Assembly: GCA_913775265.1 (NCBI GenBank)
Contig: CAJYJH010000041.1
Coordinates: forward strand, 124,001 to 188,000
From: an uncultured Mucilaginibacter sp.
GTDB lineage: Bacteria; Bacteroidota; Bacteroidia; Sphingobacteriales; Sphingobacteriaceae
Direction of reading: 5' to 3'
DNA length: 64,000 nt
Shown in pieces: positions 44,467-53,854 of this stretch (position 1 is the first letter of the stretch; each line of letters opens with the position of its first letter). The notes beneath the pieces are model-generated. The model saw only the letters and a program-made list of their open reading frames with translations, searched no databases and was not told where the DNA came from. The translations under genes and the position numbers were made by a program.

Positions 44467-44591
44467 GTGTGTTGTAATTGAAAACTGATACAGCTTAAAA
44501 AGGTTTGTAAAAATGGCCCTTTTGTTGAAAAGTTACATTTTTTGTCAGTAATTATTTACCGTCAAATTAAGCCCGCCGGAGGCGTTTTTCG

Positions 44592-44599
44592 TATCTTTG
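44592..44599 (+). promoter_or_regulatory. -7 promoter element of dnaE
   Basis: TATCTTTG (TAnnTTTG) lies 21 bases upstream of the dnaE ATG. Confidence 0.6.
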
Positions 44600-44620
44600 T
44601 AAAGCTGCAAAGGATTAGTT

Positions 44621-47600
44621 ATGCCCGATTTTTCTCATTTACACGTACATACCCAATTTTCATTATTAGACGGTGCCGCCGACATTTCCAAGCTGTATAA
44701 AAAGGCAGCAGCTGATGGCATGAAGGCCTTGGCCATTACCGACCATGGTAACATGTTCGGGGTGTTTAAGTTTGTGGCCGAAGCCGCAAAGCATGGGGTA
44801 AAGCCCATTGTAGGTTGTGAGTTTTACGTGGTAGATGACCGCCATAAAAAGCAGTTTACTAAAGAGAAAAAAGACGTTAGGTATCACCAGTTGTTTTTAG
44901 CTAAAAATGCCGAAGGCTACCGTAACCTCATCAAGCTATGTTCTTTAGGTTATATGGAAGGCTTGTACAGCAAATGGCCTCGTATTGATAAGGAGCTTAT
45001 TTTAAAACATCATAAAGGTCTTATTGCTACCACCTGTTGTATAGGTGCTTCGGTACCGCAGGCCATCCTGAAAAAAACTGAACAAGAAGCCGAACAGGAA
45101 TTTAAATGGTGGCTGGATTTATTTGGCGAAGACTATTATATAGAGGTACAACGCCATGAGATACCTGAGCAGGAAATTATCAATAATACGCTGCTCAAGT
45201 TTGCCAAAAAGCATCAGGTAAAGATCATTTGCTCTAACGACTCGCATTACGTTGACCAGCAGGATGCCAACGCGCACGATATTTTATTGTGTGTAAACAC
45301 CGGCGATATGCAGAGTACGCCGATCGCGACCGACGATGAAGGCGGTAAGGGTTACCGTTTCGGCTTCCCGAACGATCAGTTTTACTTTAAAACACAGGCG
45401 GAGATGGGGCAGCTGTTTCATGACCTGCCCGAGTCGTTAGATAATACCAACGAGATTGTTGACAAGGTAGACGTACTGAAGTTAAAGCGCGACATCATGT
45501 TGCCTAACTTTCCGATACCACCCGAGTTTCAGATACACCAGGGTGCCGAGTCTGATGTACTTAACCAGTGGGAATACCTCAAACATTTAACTTATACCGG
45601 TGCCCGCGAACGCTACCAGGAAATTACTCCTGATGTAGAAGAGCGGATTAACTTTGAACTCTTTACTATCAAAACCATGGGTTTTGCCGGGTACTTCCTC
45701 ATCGTGGCCGACTTTATTAAAGAAGGCCGTAATATGGGTGTGTTTATCGGTCCGGGACGTGGTTCGGCAGCGGGTTCGGCGGTGGCTTATTGTATAGGTA
45801 TCACCAATATCGACCCCATTAAATATAACCTGCTATTCGAGAGGTTTTTGAACCCCGATCGTAAGTCGATGCCCGATATTGATACCGACTTTGACGATGC
45901 TGGTCGTCAGCGGGTGATTGATTACGTGGTTGAAAAATATGGTAAAAACCAGGTAGCGCAGATTATTACCTATGGCTCGATGGCTGCCCGTACCAGTATA
46001 CAGGATGTGGGTCGGGTGCTGGACATGCCTTTGAGTGAGGTAAACGCCATGAAAAAGCTGGTGCCCGATACCTTGGGTATTACGCTTAAAGGAGCAATAG
46101 AGCAGGTGCCCGAACTGCAAGCCATAAAAAATGGCACCGATTTAAAGGCAACCGTACTGCGCGAGGCCGAAAAGCTGGAAGGCTCTGTGCGTAATACTGG
46201 TGTGCATGCAGCAGGTATCATCATTGCGCCTGATGATTTGACCAACATTGTACCGGTTGCTACTGCAAAAGATTCTGACTTGCTGGTAACCCAGTATGAT
46301 GGCCGGGTAATTGAAGATGCTGGTGTAATTAAGATGGACTTTTTAGGTTTAAAAACCTTAACCATTATTAAGGATGCACTTCGCCTGATTAAGCAAAACC
46401 ATGGACGTGAAATTGATATAGACTACATTCCACTCGACGACCAGAAAACTTACGAGCTGTATCAACGCGGTGATACTAACGGTACCTTCCAGTTTGAAAG
46501 TGATGGTATGCAAATGTATCTGCGCGACCTGAAGCCCGATAGATTTGAGGATTTAATTGCCATGAACGCCCTATACCGTCCGGGGCCAATCGAATATATT
46601 CCGAGCTTTATTAAACGTAAGCATGGCTTAGAGCCGGTATCGTTTGATTTGCCCGATATGGAAGAGTACTTGGGCGAAACCTATGGTATTACCGTATATC
46701 AGGAGCAGGTGATGCTTTTATCGCAAAAGTTGGCGGGCTTTAGTAAAGGTGATGCCGACGTTTTGCGTAAGGCCATGGGTAAAAAGCAGATTGAGATCCT
46801 GAACAAAATGGAAGCTCAGTTTATGGATGGTGCTGCCGCTAAGGGTCATCCTAAGGATAAGCTTACCAAGGTTTGGACCGACTGGAAGGCTTTTGCCCAG
46901 TATGCGTTCAACAAATCGCACTCTACCTGTTACGCATTTGTAGCTTATCAAACGGCTTACTTAAAGGCGCATTACCCGTCTGAATACATGGCGGCGGTTT
47001 TAAATAACCAGAATAACATTGAGAAAATCTCTTTCTTTATGGAGGAGACACGCCGGATGGGTATCAACGTGCTGGGCCCGGATGTAAACGAATCTGACCT
47101 GGCGTTTGCTGTGAACAAAAAAGGTGACGTTCGTTTCGGCTTAACCGGTGTAAAAGGTGTGGGCGAAAAGGCTATCGAAAGTATTATTGATGAGCGCGTT
47201 CAAAATGGTCCGTACAAATCGGTATTTGATTTTGCGCAACGCAGCAATACTCGTAATGTCAACAAAAAGGCATACGAAAACCTGGTATATAGCGGGGCCT
47301 TTGATAGTTTTGGTTTATGTAGGGCGCAGTTTTTTGCAAAAACCGAAAACGGTTTGTTGACCGGTGTAGAACGCTTAATTAAGTACTCTAACGATTACCA
47401 GAACACCAAAACCAGTTCGCAATCCTCTTTATTTGGTGGCACGGTGGAAGCTTACATTCCTGAACCGGCCATGCCCGACTGCGACGAATGGCCGCTGATT
47501 GAAAAACTGAAATACGAAAAAGACGTGATCGGTATCTATCTAACCGGTCACCCACTGGATAATTATAAGCTCGAACTCGAAAAATACTGCCAAAATAAAG

Positions 47601-48205
47601 TATCCGACTTAAAGGTTTTGGTAGCTATGCGTAATGGCGAGGCTCCGCCCGAAACGATGGAACGGTTTGCTCAGCTGCGTAAAATGGGGGAGTTGAGCAT
47701 TGGTGGCTTGATGGCCAACGTGCAACACAAAATGACCAAAACGGGTAAGCCGTTCGGTACCTTTGTAATCGAGGATTACTTTGACAGCTACGAGTTTGCC
47801 TTGTTTGGCGACGACTACATCAAATTCCGCAACCTATTGGGTGATGGATATTTCGTTCAGCTTAAAGGTACGGTTGAAGAAAAATATCGTCAGAAAGATA
47901 ACTGGGATATGCGTTTGGCAGCTATCAACCTGTTGTCAGAAATGCGCGACAAAATGACCAAATCACTAACAGTTTGTTTGCATCTGCACAGCCTTACTGA
48001 GCAGATGGTAAGCCGCCTGGAGCAAATGGTTGAAGTGAACAGTCAGAAATACGACGTTAAAAATTGTACCCTGCGCTTTATGGTTAAAGACAGCGAGGAT
48101 ACCTTATTTATAGACCTGTTTTCAAAAACCTGCAAGGTTAACCCGAGCGATGATTTATTGGAAGGTATTTTCGGGTTAACTAACGTACAACCGCTCTTAA
48201 AATAA
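44621..48205 (+). CDS. dnaE: DNA polymerase III subunit alpha
   Basis: This is the replicative polymerase catalytic subunit. At 1194 residues it is close to the usual DnaE1 length. The N-terminal PHP domain starts FSHLHVHTQFSLLDGAADI and has ALAITDHGNMFGV. The polymerase core shows GPGRGSAAGSAVAYCIG, MPDIDTDFDDAGR (catalytic Asps near 418-423), VRNTGVHAAGI, LGLKTLTI and ALYRPGP. The helix-hairpin-helix region (FGLTGVKGVGEKAIESI) and an OB domain (GELSIGGLMANVQHKMTK) follow. Single gene with its own promoter; a terminator follows that overlaps the next gene's 3' end. Confidence 0.97.
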   Translation: MPDFSHLHVHTQFSLLDGAADISKLYKKAAADGMKALAITDHGNMFGVFKFVAEAAKHGVKPIVGCEFYVVDDRHKKQFTKEKKDVRYHQLFLAKNAEGYRNLIKLCSLGYMEGLYSKWPRIDKELILKHHKGLIATTCCIGASVPQAILKKTEQEAEQEFKWWLDLFGEDYYIEVQRHEIPEQEIINNTLLKFAKKHQVKIICSNDSHYVDQQDANAHDILLCVNTGDMQSTPIATDDEGGKGYRFGFPNDQFYFKTQAEMGQLFHDLPESLDNTNEIVDKVDVLKLKRDIMLPNFPIPPEFQIHQGAESDVLNQWEYLKHLTYTGARERYQEITPDVEERINFELFTIKTMGFAGYFLIVADFIKEGRNMGVFIGPGRGSAAGSAVAYCIGITNIDPIKYNLLFERFLNPDRKSMPDIDTDFDDAGRQRVIDYVVEKYGKNQVAQIITYGSMAARTSIQDVGRVLDMPLSEVNAMKKLVPDTLGITLKGAIEQVPELQAIKNGTDLKATVLREAEKLEGSVRNTGVHAAGIIIAPDDLTNIVPVATAKDSDLLVTQYDGRVIEDAGVIKMDFLGLKTLTIIKDALRLIKQNHGREIDIDYIPLDDQKTYELYQRGDTNGTFQFESDGMQMYLRDLKPDRFEDLIAMNALYRPGPIEYIPSFIKRKHGLEPVSFDLPDMEEYLGETYGITVYQEQVMLLSQKLAGFSKGDADVLRKAMGKKQIEILNKMEAQFMDGAAAKGHPKDKLTKVWTDWKAFAQYAFNKSHSTCYAFVAYQTAYLKAHYPSEYMAAVLNNQNNIEKISFFMEETRRMGINVLGPDVNESDLAFAVNKKGDVRFGLTGVKGVGEKAIESIIDERVQNGPYKSVFDFAQRSNTRNVNKKAYENLVYSGAFDSFGLCRAQFFAKTENGLLTGVERLIKYSNDYQNTKTSSQSSLFGGTVEAYIPEPAMPDCDEWPLIEKLKYEKDVIGIYLTGHPLDNYKLELEKYCQNKVSDLKVLVAMRNGEAPPETMERFAQLRKMGELSIGGLMANVQHKMTKTGKPFGTFVIEDYFDSYEFALFGDDYIKFRNLLGDGYFVQLKGTVEEKYRQKDNWDMRLAAINLLSEMRDKMTKSLTVCLHLHSLTEQMVSRLEQMVEVNSQKYDVKNCTLRFMVKDSEDTLFIDLFSKTCKVNPSDDLLEGIFGLTNVQPLLK

Positions 48206-48218
48206 AACAAATGATTAG

Positions 48219-48267
48219 AAGTAATCATCCGGGATGCTGAACATGAATAGCCGGGTGGTTACTTTTT
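48219..48267. terminator. Terminator between dnaE and the TfoX-like gene
   Basis: AAGTAATCATCCGG (48219-48232) pairs with CCGGGTGGTTACTT (48251-48264; two G-U) over an 18-base loop and is followed by TTTCTT. The downstream arm contains the stop codon of the convergent TfoX-like gene. Confidence 0.75.
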
Positions 48268-48600
48268 CTTCTTAGAAGCTTTCGCTATCGGGTTGAATTG
48301 CAGACATAGATCAATCCAATAGGGGAGCTGCCTGGTTCCGGTCAGGCTTTCCCTATCAACGTAAACAAAATCCTTCATGATGCGCCCATTGTTAATCATT
48401 GGGATGCAATAGCCCTGCGCTAATTCGGTTTCGGCTTGCTGCTGGCCGATGCGGCAAAGCAGGGTATTTTTTCTTACCGCAATACAAAGTTTATCGTTCA
48501 CCATAAAGGCGGTGCCCTGAAACATGTTCTTCTCCTCTACATCGGATAGTTCACTAAGTCTTTCGCGGATAAAATTGATCACTATTTCAGTGTTGTTCAT
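48259..48600 (-). CDS. TfoX/Sxy N-terminal domain protein
   Basis: This 113-residue cytosolic protein is a single TfoX N-terminal-like domain. FIRERLSELSDVEEKNMFQG, TAFMVNDKLCIAVRKNTLLC and MKDFVYVDRESL match the family layout. The tail is basic (KASKKKK). TfoX/Sxy promotes competence in gamma-proteobacteria, but this domain alone is common in other phyla and its function there is unknown. The naming follows the fold only. It converges on dnaE; its stop lies inside the shared hairpin. Confidence 0.85.
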   Translation of the reverse strand: MNNTEIVINFIRERLSELSDVEEKNMFQGTAFMVNDKLCIAVRKNTLLCRIGQQQAETELAQGYCIPMINNGRIMKDFVYVDRESLTGTRQLPYWIDLCLQFNPIAKASKKKK

Positions 48601-48649
48601 CAGGTAAAATGAGTTTTTTATAACAGCAGGTTTATCATAAATTTATATA

Positions 48650-48657
48650 TAAATTTG
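48650..48657 (+). promoter_or_regulatory. -7 promoter element of the VOC gene
   Basis: TAAATTTG (TAnnTTTG) overlaps the TTG at 48655 that would begin the longest frame, so the ATG at 48676 is the likely start. Confidence 0.55.
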
Positions 48658-48675
48658 ATATTAACCGCTATATTC

Positions 48676-49104
48676 ATGACTAAGTTAACCCCATTTCACG
48701 TTGCTGTTCCTGTATATGATTTAGAGGAAGCACGCAACTTTTACCGCGATATATTAGGTTGTACAGAAGGCCGCAGCTCTAACCATTGGACTGACTTCAA
48801 TATGTTTGGCCATCAATTCGTCATTCATCTCAAACCCAAGCCTGCCGGTTATACCGGTCAGCATAATAGTTCGGTAGATGGACACGAGGTGCCAATACCA
48901 CATTACGGCGTGGTGCTGGAGTGGGAGGCTTGGCATCAATTAGTTGACCGGCTCAAAAGTCTTGAGGTGAAGTTTTTGATAGAGCCGGGAATCAGGTTCG
49001 AGGGGCAAGTAGGCGAACAGGCTACCTTGTTCTTCCTTGACCCATCGGGCAATGCGCTCGAGTTTAAAGCGTTCAAAAATATCGGCCAGCTATTTGCCGT
49101 TTAG
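48676..49104 (+). CDS. VOC-family (glyoxalase/dioxygenase-like) protein
   Basis: This 142-residue protein has two beta-alpha-beta-beta-beta modules. TPFHVAVPVYDLEEARNFYR opens the first with the metal His. DFNMFGHQFVIHLK follows. Module two has HYGVVLEWEAWHQLVDRL and closes with TLFFLDPSGNALEFKAFK, which supplies the typical metal-binding Glu in a FxDPxGNxxEF motif. It reads like a metal-dependent lyase, dioxygenase or resistance protein of the vicinal oxygen chelate superfamily; the substrate is unknown. It is not linked to its neighbours by operon spacing. Confidence 0.9.
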   Translation: MTKLTPFHVAVPVYDLEEARNFYRDILGCTEGRSSNHWTDFNMFGHQFVIHLKPKPAGYTGQHNSSVDGHEVPIPHYGVVLEWEAWHQLVDRLKSLEVKFLIEPGIRFEGQVGEQATLFFLDPSGNALEFKAFKNIGQLFAV

Positions 49105-49165
49105 TATATTAAATAATTAAACCTCAATAAGTTTTATCTGTCATACCTCCAATCTGTAAGGCTTT

Positions 49166-50683
49166 ATGAAAACCCGGTTAAAACAATTGGCTGTTGCTGC
49201 AACCATTGCAGGCGCAGGTTTATTATCTGCAGCATTTTACAACGTGCCTGGTAGTTACAAAGGCGTTTCTAAGTTTCCGTACCAAGTAGCCGGTTTAACC
49301 GAACGGCAGGCGGCAGCACATTTGTTAAGCCGTTTTACCTATGGCGCTACGCCCGGACAGGTGGATGCTGTTGTAAAAGAAGGACTGGAAAAATGGTTTG
49401 CCCAGCAACTGGAGGCCAAACAGCCCGACGATTCGCTTAAACAGATCCTCAATCATTTTGATGCCGTTACATTTACCAATGCACAATTGGTCGCCAAATA
49501 TCCGCGTCCGGGTCAGTTAACTAAAATGGCCATCCGCGACGGGGTAGTGAATAAAGATTCAGTAAAAACCGACAGAAAAGAATATCGTGCTGTGCTGCAG
49601 AATTACATGCAGCAAAACGGAATGGCACCCGAGCAAGAGCTTTTTCGGCAGTTCATCAATCAAAAAGTATTACGGGCGGGCTACAGCAATAATCAGTTGC
49701 AGGAAGTAATGACCGATTTTTGGTTTAACCATTTCAACGTTTCCATTACCAAAAATCAGTGTGCCGTATTTATCCCTGCTTACGAGCGGGATGTGATCAG
49801 ACCTAACGTGTTTGGTAAGTTTGACAAGCTGCTATTGGCTACAGCCAAATCGCCGGCCATGTTGGTTTATTTGGATAATTTTTCGAGTGTAGGCAATAAC
49901 GTCAACAACGCGCAACCAATGAATAAAAGACGTCAGGCTCTTAATGGTCTGATGCCTGCAATGGGCGGCGATTCGGTGATGATGAACAAAGTTCAGAAAG
50001 CAAGAAAAGCACAAGGCCTTAATGAAAACTATGCCCGCGAGGTGATGGAGCTGCATACTTTGGGGGTTGACGGCGGGTATACCCAACAAGATGTAACCCA
50101 GGCGGCCCGGGTGCTTACCGGATGGACTTTGTACCCTATGGGAGATGAAGCATACGGAGGCGGTATCAGAAAACAACTGGAACGCATTGGTGAAGATAAA
50201 TTAGAGCAACGCGGTTTTGTGCATGAGGGGGATTTTCTGTTTACGCCTAACCGGCACGATAAAGGAGAGAAAGTAGTTTTAGGTAAGCATTTTGGCCCTA
50301 ATGGTGGTTACCAGGAAGGTGTTGACCTGTTGGAAATGCTGGCACACAATCCGTCTACTGCTAAATTCATCAGCCGTAAGCTGGCGGTACGCTTTGTAAG
50401 TGATAACCCTGCGCAAACGCTGGTTGATAAAATGGCCAAAACCTTTGCCGATAAAGATGGCGACATTAAGGCGGTACTTTTAGCTATGGTATCGTCGCCC
50501 GAGTTTTGGAGTGCAAATGCCGTACGCGAAAAAACAAAATCGCCGTTCGAGCTGGCTATCGGAGCTGTGCGTAGCTTGCAGGCTGAAATAAAGCAGCCCT
50601 ACCAGTTATATACCTGGATTAATAAAATGGGCGAAAAGAAATATTATTACCAGGCGCCTACCGGTTTCCCCGACAGGGGGTAA
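49166..50683 (+). CDS. DUF1800 protein, N-terminal part ended by an in-frame stop
   Basis: 505 residues of an exported DUF1800 protein. The signal is MKTRLKQLAVAATIAGAGLL. Conserved blocks are AHLLSRFTYGATPGQVDAVV, MTDFWFNHFNVSITKNQC, NENYAREVMELHTLGVDGGY and TQAARVLTGWTLYP. The frame stops at TAA 50681 directly after YQAPTGFPDRG, in the middle of a conserved block. The same frame continues YWINTGSLLNRMNFGLALA, which is the expected family sequence, so a sense codon (for example CAA or GAA) has become TAA. Family members are exported and usually sit before a DUF1501 gene, as here. Function unknown. It is either a recent nonsense mutation, a sequencing error, or a readthrough site. Confidence 0.85.
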   Translation: MKTRLKQLAVAATIAGAGLLSAAFYNVPGSYKGVSKFPYQVAGLTERQAAAHLLSRFTYGATPGQVDAVVKEGLEKWFAQQLEAKQPDDSLKQILNHFDAVTFTNAQLVAKYPRPGQLTKMAIRDGVVNKDSVKTDRKEYRAVLQNYMQQNGMAPEQELFRQFINQKVLRAGYSNNQLQEVMTDFWFNHFNVSITKNQCAVFIPAYERDVIRPNVFGKFDKLLLATAKSPAMLVYLDNFSSVGNNVNNAQPMNKRRQALNGLMPAMGGDSVMMNKVQKARKAQGLNENYAREVMELHTLGVDGGYTQQDVTQAARVLTGWTLYPMGDEAYGGGIRKQLERIGEDKLEQRGFVHEGDFLFTPNRHDKGEKVVLGKHFGPNGGYQEGVDLLEMLAHNPSTAKFISRKLAVRFVSDNPAQTLVDKMAKTFADKDGDIKAVLLAMVSSPEFWSANAVREKTKSPFELAIGAVRSLQAEIKQPYQLYTWINKMGEKKYYYQAPTGFPDRG

Positions 50684-51124
50684 TATTGGATTAATACCGG
50701 TTCGCTGCTTAATCGCATGAATTTTGGTTTAGCCTTAGCGTCGGGCCGCATACCCGGTGTAAAGGTTGATCTGGCTGCGCTTAATAATCATCATGAGCCC
50801 GAGAGTGCGCAGGCGGCATTGCTAACATACAGCAAGTTAATTATGCCTGAGCGCAATTTGACTGAAACAGTAAAACGTCTTACCCCAATGCTCAACGATC
50901 CGCAGTTGATGAGTAAGGTTGAGGCGGCAAGCGCAAAAATGAAACCAGCTGGCAACGCGATGTTGCCGGAAACTACGACGACGGGTGGCACTGACTTGGT
51001 AAACGCTGACAAGCCATCTAAAAGGAAGAATATGCTGGCTATGCAAGGCAGCAATGGTAATAGTGCAATGTTATCACAGGTGGTTGGGGTAATCATCGGT
51101 TCTCCCGAATATCAACGGCGATAA
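50684..51124 (+). pseudogene. C-terminal remainder of the DUF1800 gene after the internal stop
   Basis: This stretch is in the same frame as the part above. It resumes at once with YWINTGSLLNRMNFGLALA, then SGRIPGVKVDLAAL, a helical stretch and QVVGVIIGSPEYQRR at the natural C-terminus. The first Met is at 50717, inside the conserved block, so it is not a natural start. No base change other than the TAA separates the halves, and the codons after it look fully maintained. This suggests a recent event or error. It lies 37 bases before the DUF1501 gene, so the pair remains one apparent operon. Confidence 0.75.
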
Positions 51125-51161
51125 TTCATCTATCTAATATTTGCTCAAAACTTAAAATATC

Positions 51162-52436
51162 ATGGTAAACAGAAGAGGTTTTCTAAAATCAGGCGGATTG
51201 GCACTGATGGGTGTAGGCCTGATGGGCGGTATACCCGGCTTTTTAGCAGAAGCCGTTGCCGGAGAGCAAATCATCAAACCTTATGGTAAGCGTAAGGTGA
51301 TGGTCTGCATTTTTCAGCGCGGTGCTATGGACGGACTAATGGCCGTTACACCTTTTACTGATGCTTATCTTAAAGCGGCAAGGCCAACGCTGTTTATGTC
51401 GGCTGCTAAAGGCAGTACCACCGGCAAGCCATTAATTGATTTAGACGGGCATTACGGTTTGCATCCCGCTATGCAGGCTTTCGAGCCTATGTTTCGCGAA
51501 AAGCGATTAGGCATTGTGCATGGCATTGGCTCGCCCAATACAACACGCTCACATTTTGATGCGCAGGATTATATGGAATCGGGTACACCTTTTAATAAAG
51601 GTACGGCCAGCGGCTGGCTTAACCGGGCCGTGGGCTTATTGGGGCACGACGCACTTACGCCTTTTACCGCTGTAAGTTTAACATCGGCCATGCCGCGCTC
51701 ACTTTATGGCGACAACCCAGCCGTGGCCATCAGTAACCTACAGGATTTTGCCATCCAGATGCGGGGCAACCCCACTGGTGCCAATTTAGCAGCCAAAAGC
51801 TTTGAAGATTTGTACGATAATACCTCAACCGGTCTACTAAAAAGTACCGGTAAAGAAAGTTTTGATGCTGTAAAAATGCTGCAAAAGGCAGATGTGCGAA
51901 ATTATCGTCCGGCTAATAACGTGGTTTACCCAACTTCGGCCTTAGGTAATTCGCTCAAGCAAATCGCTCAGTTAATAAAAATGGATGTTGGTCTGGAAGT
52001 TGCATTTACAGAATCTAACGGATGGGACACTCACTACAATCAAGGCACTGAGAATGGCATTTTTGCCCGCAACGTCACTGATTTGAGTAACAGCATGATG
52101 GCATTTTGGAACGACCTAAGCGCTTACCAGGATGATGTTACCGTAATGACTATGACCGAATTTGGCCGCACCGTACACCAAAATGGTACCGGTGGTACCG
52201 ATCATGGTCGTGCCTCGTGTAATTTCATCTTAGGCAACAATGTTAATGGCGGTTTGGTACACGGTAAAATGCAGCCATTGGCAGTCGAAAACCTGGAAGA
52301 TGGCCGCGACTTAGCCGTAACTACCGATTTTAGAAGCGTGTTTAGTGAGGTGGCCGACCGGCAGTTGAAAGTTAGCAATGACAGAGTGTTGTTCCCCGAC
52401 TGGAAAGGCGAACGAATTGGGGTGATGCGGGCTTAG
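51162..52436 (+). CDS. DUF1501 exported protein
   Basis: This 424-residue protein has a twin-arginine type signal (NRRGFLKSGGLALMGVGLMGG). The body is sulfatase-like in layout: KVMVCIFQRGAMDGLMAVTPF, GIVHGIGSPNTTRSHFDAQDYME, FTESNGWDTHYNQG, TMTEFGRTVHQNGTGGTDHG and NFILGNNVNGG. These are the DUF1501 hallmarks, with His/Asp clusters that could bind metal. It pairs with DUF1800 across many bacteria; the function of the pair is unknown. If DUF1800 is truly truncated, this gene may have lost its partner. Confidence 0.92.
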   Translation: MVNRRGFLKSGGLALMGVGLMGGIPGFLAEAVAGEQIIKPYGKRKVMVCIFQRGAMDGLMAVTPFTDAYLKAARPTLFMSAAKGSTTGKPLIDLDGHYGLHPAMQAFEPMFREKRLGIVHGIGSPNTTRSHFDAQDYMESGTPFNKGTASGWLNRAVGLLGHDALTPFTAVSLTSAMPRSLYGDNPAVAISNLQDFAIQMRGNPTGANLAAKSFEDLYDNTSTGLLKSTGKESFDAVKMLQKADVRNYRPANNVVYPTSALGNSLKQIAQLIKMDVGLEVAFTESNGWDTHYNQGTENGIFARNVTDLSNSMMAFWNDLSAYQDDVTVMTMTEFGRTVHQNGTGGTDHGRASCNFILGNNVNGGLVHGKMQPLAVENLEDGRDLAVTTDFRSVFSEVADRQLKVSNDRVLFPDWKGERIGVMRA

Positions 52437-52504
52437 TCGGTTTAACTATCAATTTCCTGAATTGACACTGCTGCTTTACGGCTAACATGCGTATTTTAGC
52501 ATCC

Positions 52505-53080
52505 ATGAGTAATGATCAAATACAAAAGTGGAAGGTGCTAAAAGAGCAGGACGTTTCGCCAAGCCCTTGGTTTCCGGTACTGCAGCATACTGTTGAATTG
52601 GCCAACGGACAAATTATAGACGACTACTTTTTTTCGCCATTGGGCGATGTAGTGATGGTGTTGGCCATTACCCCAAAAAACGAGGTGGTATTGGTACGCC
52701 AATACAAGCATGGCTTAGGTGAGATATTGCTGGAACTTCCCGGCGGTATGCAGCAAAAAAATACCAGCATTCTGCAATCTGCTATCAACGAGTTGGAAGA
52801 AGAAGTAGGTATCAAAGCTACCGCTGATGAACTGATTTCGCTCGGTAAGATCACCAACAACCCAACCAAAACCCGGCAGATCACTTACGGTTATATCGTA
52901 TTCAATGCACAGTTCAACTCTCAACAAAAGCTGGATGTTACCGAAAATATTGAAGTAATTACCATGCCTGCACCGCAGGTGTTGGAGTATGCCAAAGAAG
53001 GTAAAATATGGGTGACCGACTCGTTGAACTTTATTTTAAAAGCAGCTTTAACCTATCCGGAAGTTTTTGGATTGGCATAA
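52505..53080 (+). CDS. Nudix-like hydrolase with degenerate Nudix box
   Basis: This 191-residue protein has the fold and layout of ADP-ribose pyrophosphatases: VVLVRQYKHGLGEILLELPG before the box and VTDSLNFILKAAL at the end. The box reads GGMQQKNTSILQSAINELEEEVGI. Compared with G-x5-E-x7-REUxEExGU, the first Glu is Thr and the Arg is Asn, while the metal-binding E-x2/3-EE cluster is kept. Activity may be weak or altered. An in-frame ATG at 52487 would add six residues. The 3' end overlaps the convergent pseudouridine synthase gene by 28 bases. Confidence 0.85.
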   Translation: MSNDQIQKWKVLKEQDVSPSPWFPVLQHTVELANGQIIDDYFFSPLGDVVMVLAITPKNEVVLVRQYKHGLGEILLELPGGMQQKNTSILQSAINELEEEVGIKATADELISLGKITNNPTKTRQITYGYIVFNAQFNSQQKLDVTENIEVITMPAPQVLEYAKEGKIWVTDSLNFILKAALTYPEVFGLA

Positions 53081-53772
53081 TCATTTACTATATCCTTCCA
53101 TCCCATAAGGTGAACCATCCGCTCAAATTCGGGTTGTAAACTTGCTTCAATGGTGACGGGGGCATTACTGATAGGATGTGTAAAGCTCAGGCTTAAGGCA
53201 TGTAACAGCATGGTATCCATTTGCCAGGTTTCGGTAAACAGTTTGTTTTGTTTGTTGCAGCCGTGGGTGCGGTCGCCAATAATAGGATGAAAAATATGGC
53301 TAAAGTGCTTGCGCAGCTGGTGCATCCGGCCGGTAGTTGGCTTAGCCTCTATCAAAGAGTATCTTGAAGTTGAGTGTTTGCCCAAGGCTATCGGCAATTC
53401 GGCTCGGGTTATGGTTTGGTAAGCAGTAAAGGCGTCTTGCAGGGTACCATTTTCTTTGCGCAAAGGGTGGTCAATATCTCCCGCATCATCAGTATAGCCT
53501 CTCACTATTGCCCAGTACGTTTTATGTACCAGGTTCGCTGCAAACTGTTGCTGCATCAATATTTCGGTGTTTTTGTCGAGCGCGAACAGCAATACACCAC
53601 CGGTTTTGCGGTCTAACCGGTGTGCCGGGTATACATGAGCGTTAATTTGATCGCGTAATAATTGAAGGGCAAATTCTTCGGCATCGGCCGCAATGCTCGA
53701 CCGGTGTACCAACAAGCCATGAGGTTTGTTTATAGCAATTAACTGCTCATCACGATATAAAATATCCAGCAT
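53053..53772 (-). CDS. RluA-family pseudouridine synthase (TruC-like)
   Basis: This 239-residue enzyme isomerises uridine in RNA. The catalytic motif is PAHRLDRKTGGVLLFA with the nucleophilic Asp. Other family blocks are AINKPHGLLVHRSS, YWAIVRGY, SLIEAKPTTGRMHQLRKHF and HPIIGDRTHG, with LHALSLSFTHP near the end. There is no S4 domain, and the short length points to TruC (tRNA-Asp U65) rather than RluC/D. A TTG at 53781 would add three residues; ATG 53772 (MLDILYRDEQ) is the family start. It overlaps the Nudix gene tail to tail. Confidence 0.93.
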   Translation of the reverse strand: MLDILYRDEQLIAINKPHGLLVHRSSIAADAEEFALQLLRDQINAHVYPAHRLDRKTGGVLLFALDKNTEILMQQQFAANLVHKTYWAIVRGYTDDAGDIDHPLRKENGTLQDAFTAYQTITRAELPIALGKHSTSRYSLIEAKPTTGRMHQLRKHFSHIFHPIIGDRTHGCNKQNKLFTETWQMDTMLLHALSLSFTHPISNAPVTIEASLQPEFERMVHLMGWKDIVNDYANPKTSG

Positions 53773-53854
53773 AAAAGCCAAAGGTAACGTTTTGCCGTTG
53801 CTTTAAGCTTTTATGCCGGATAGTGTTGGAAAATGTCGCTGTTTTATTCTGTAA

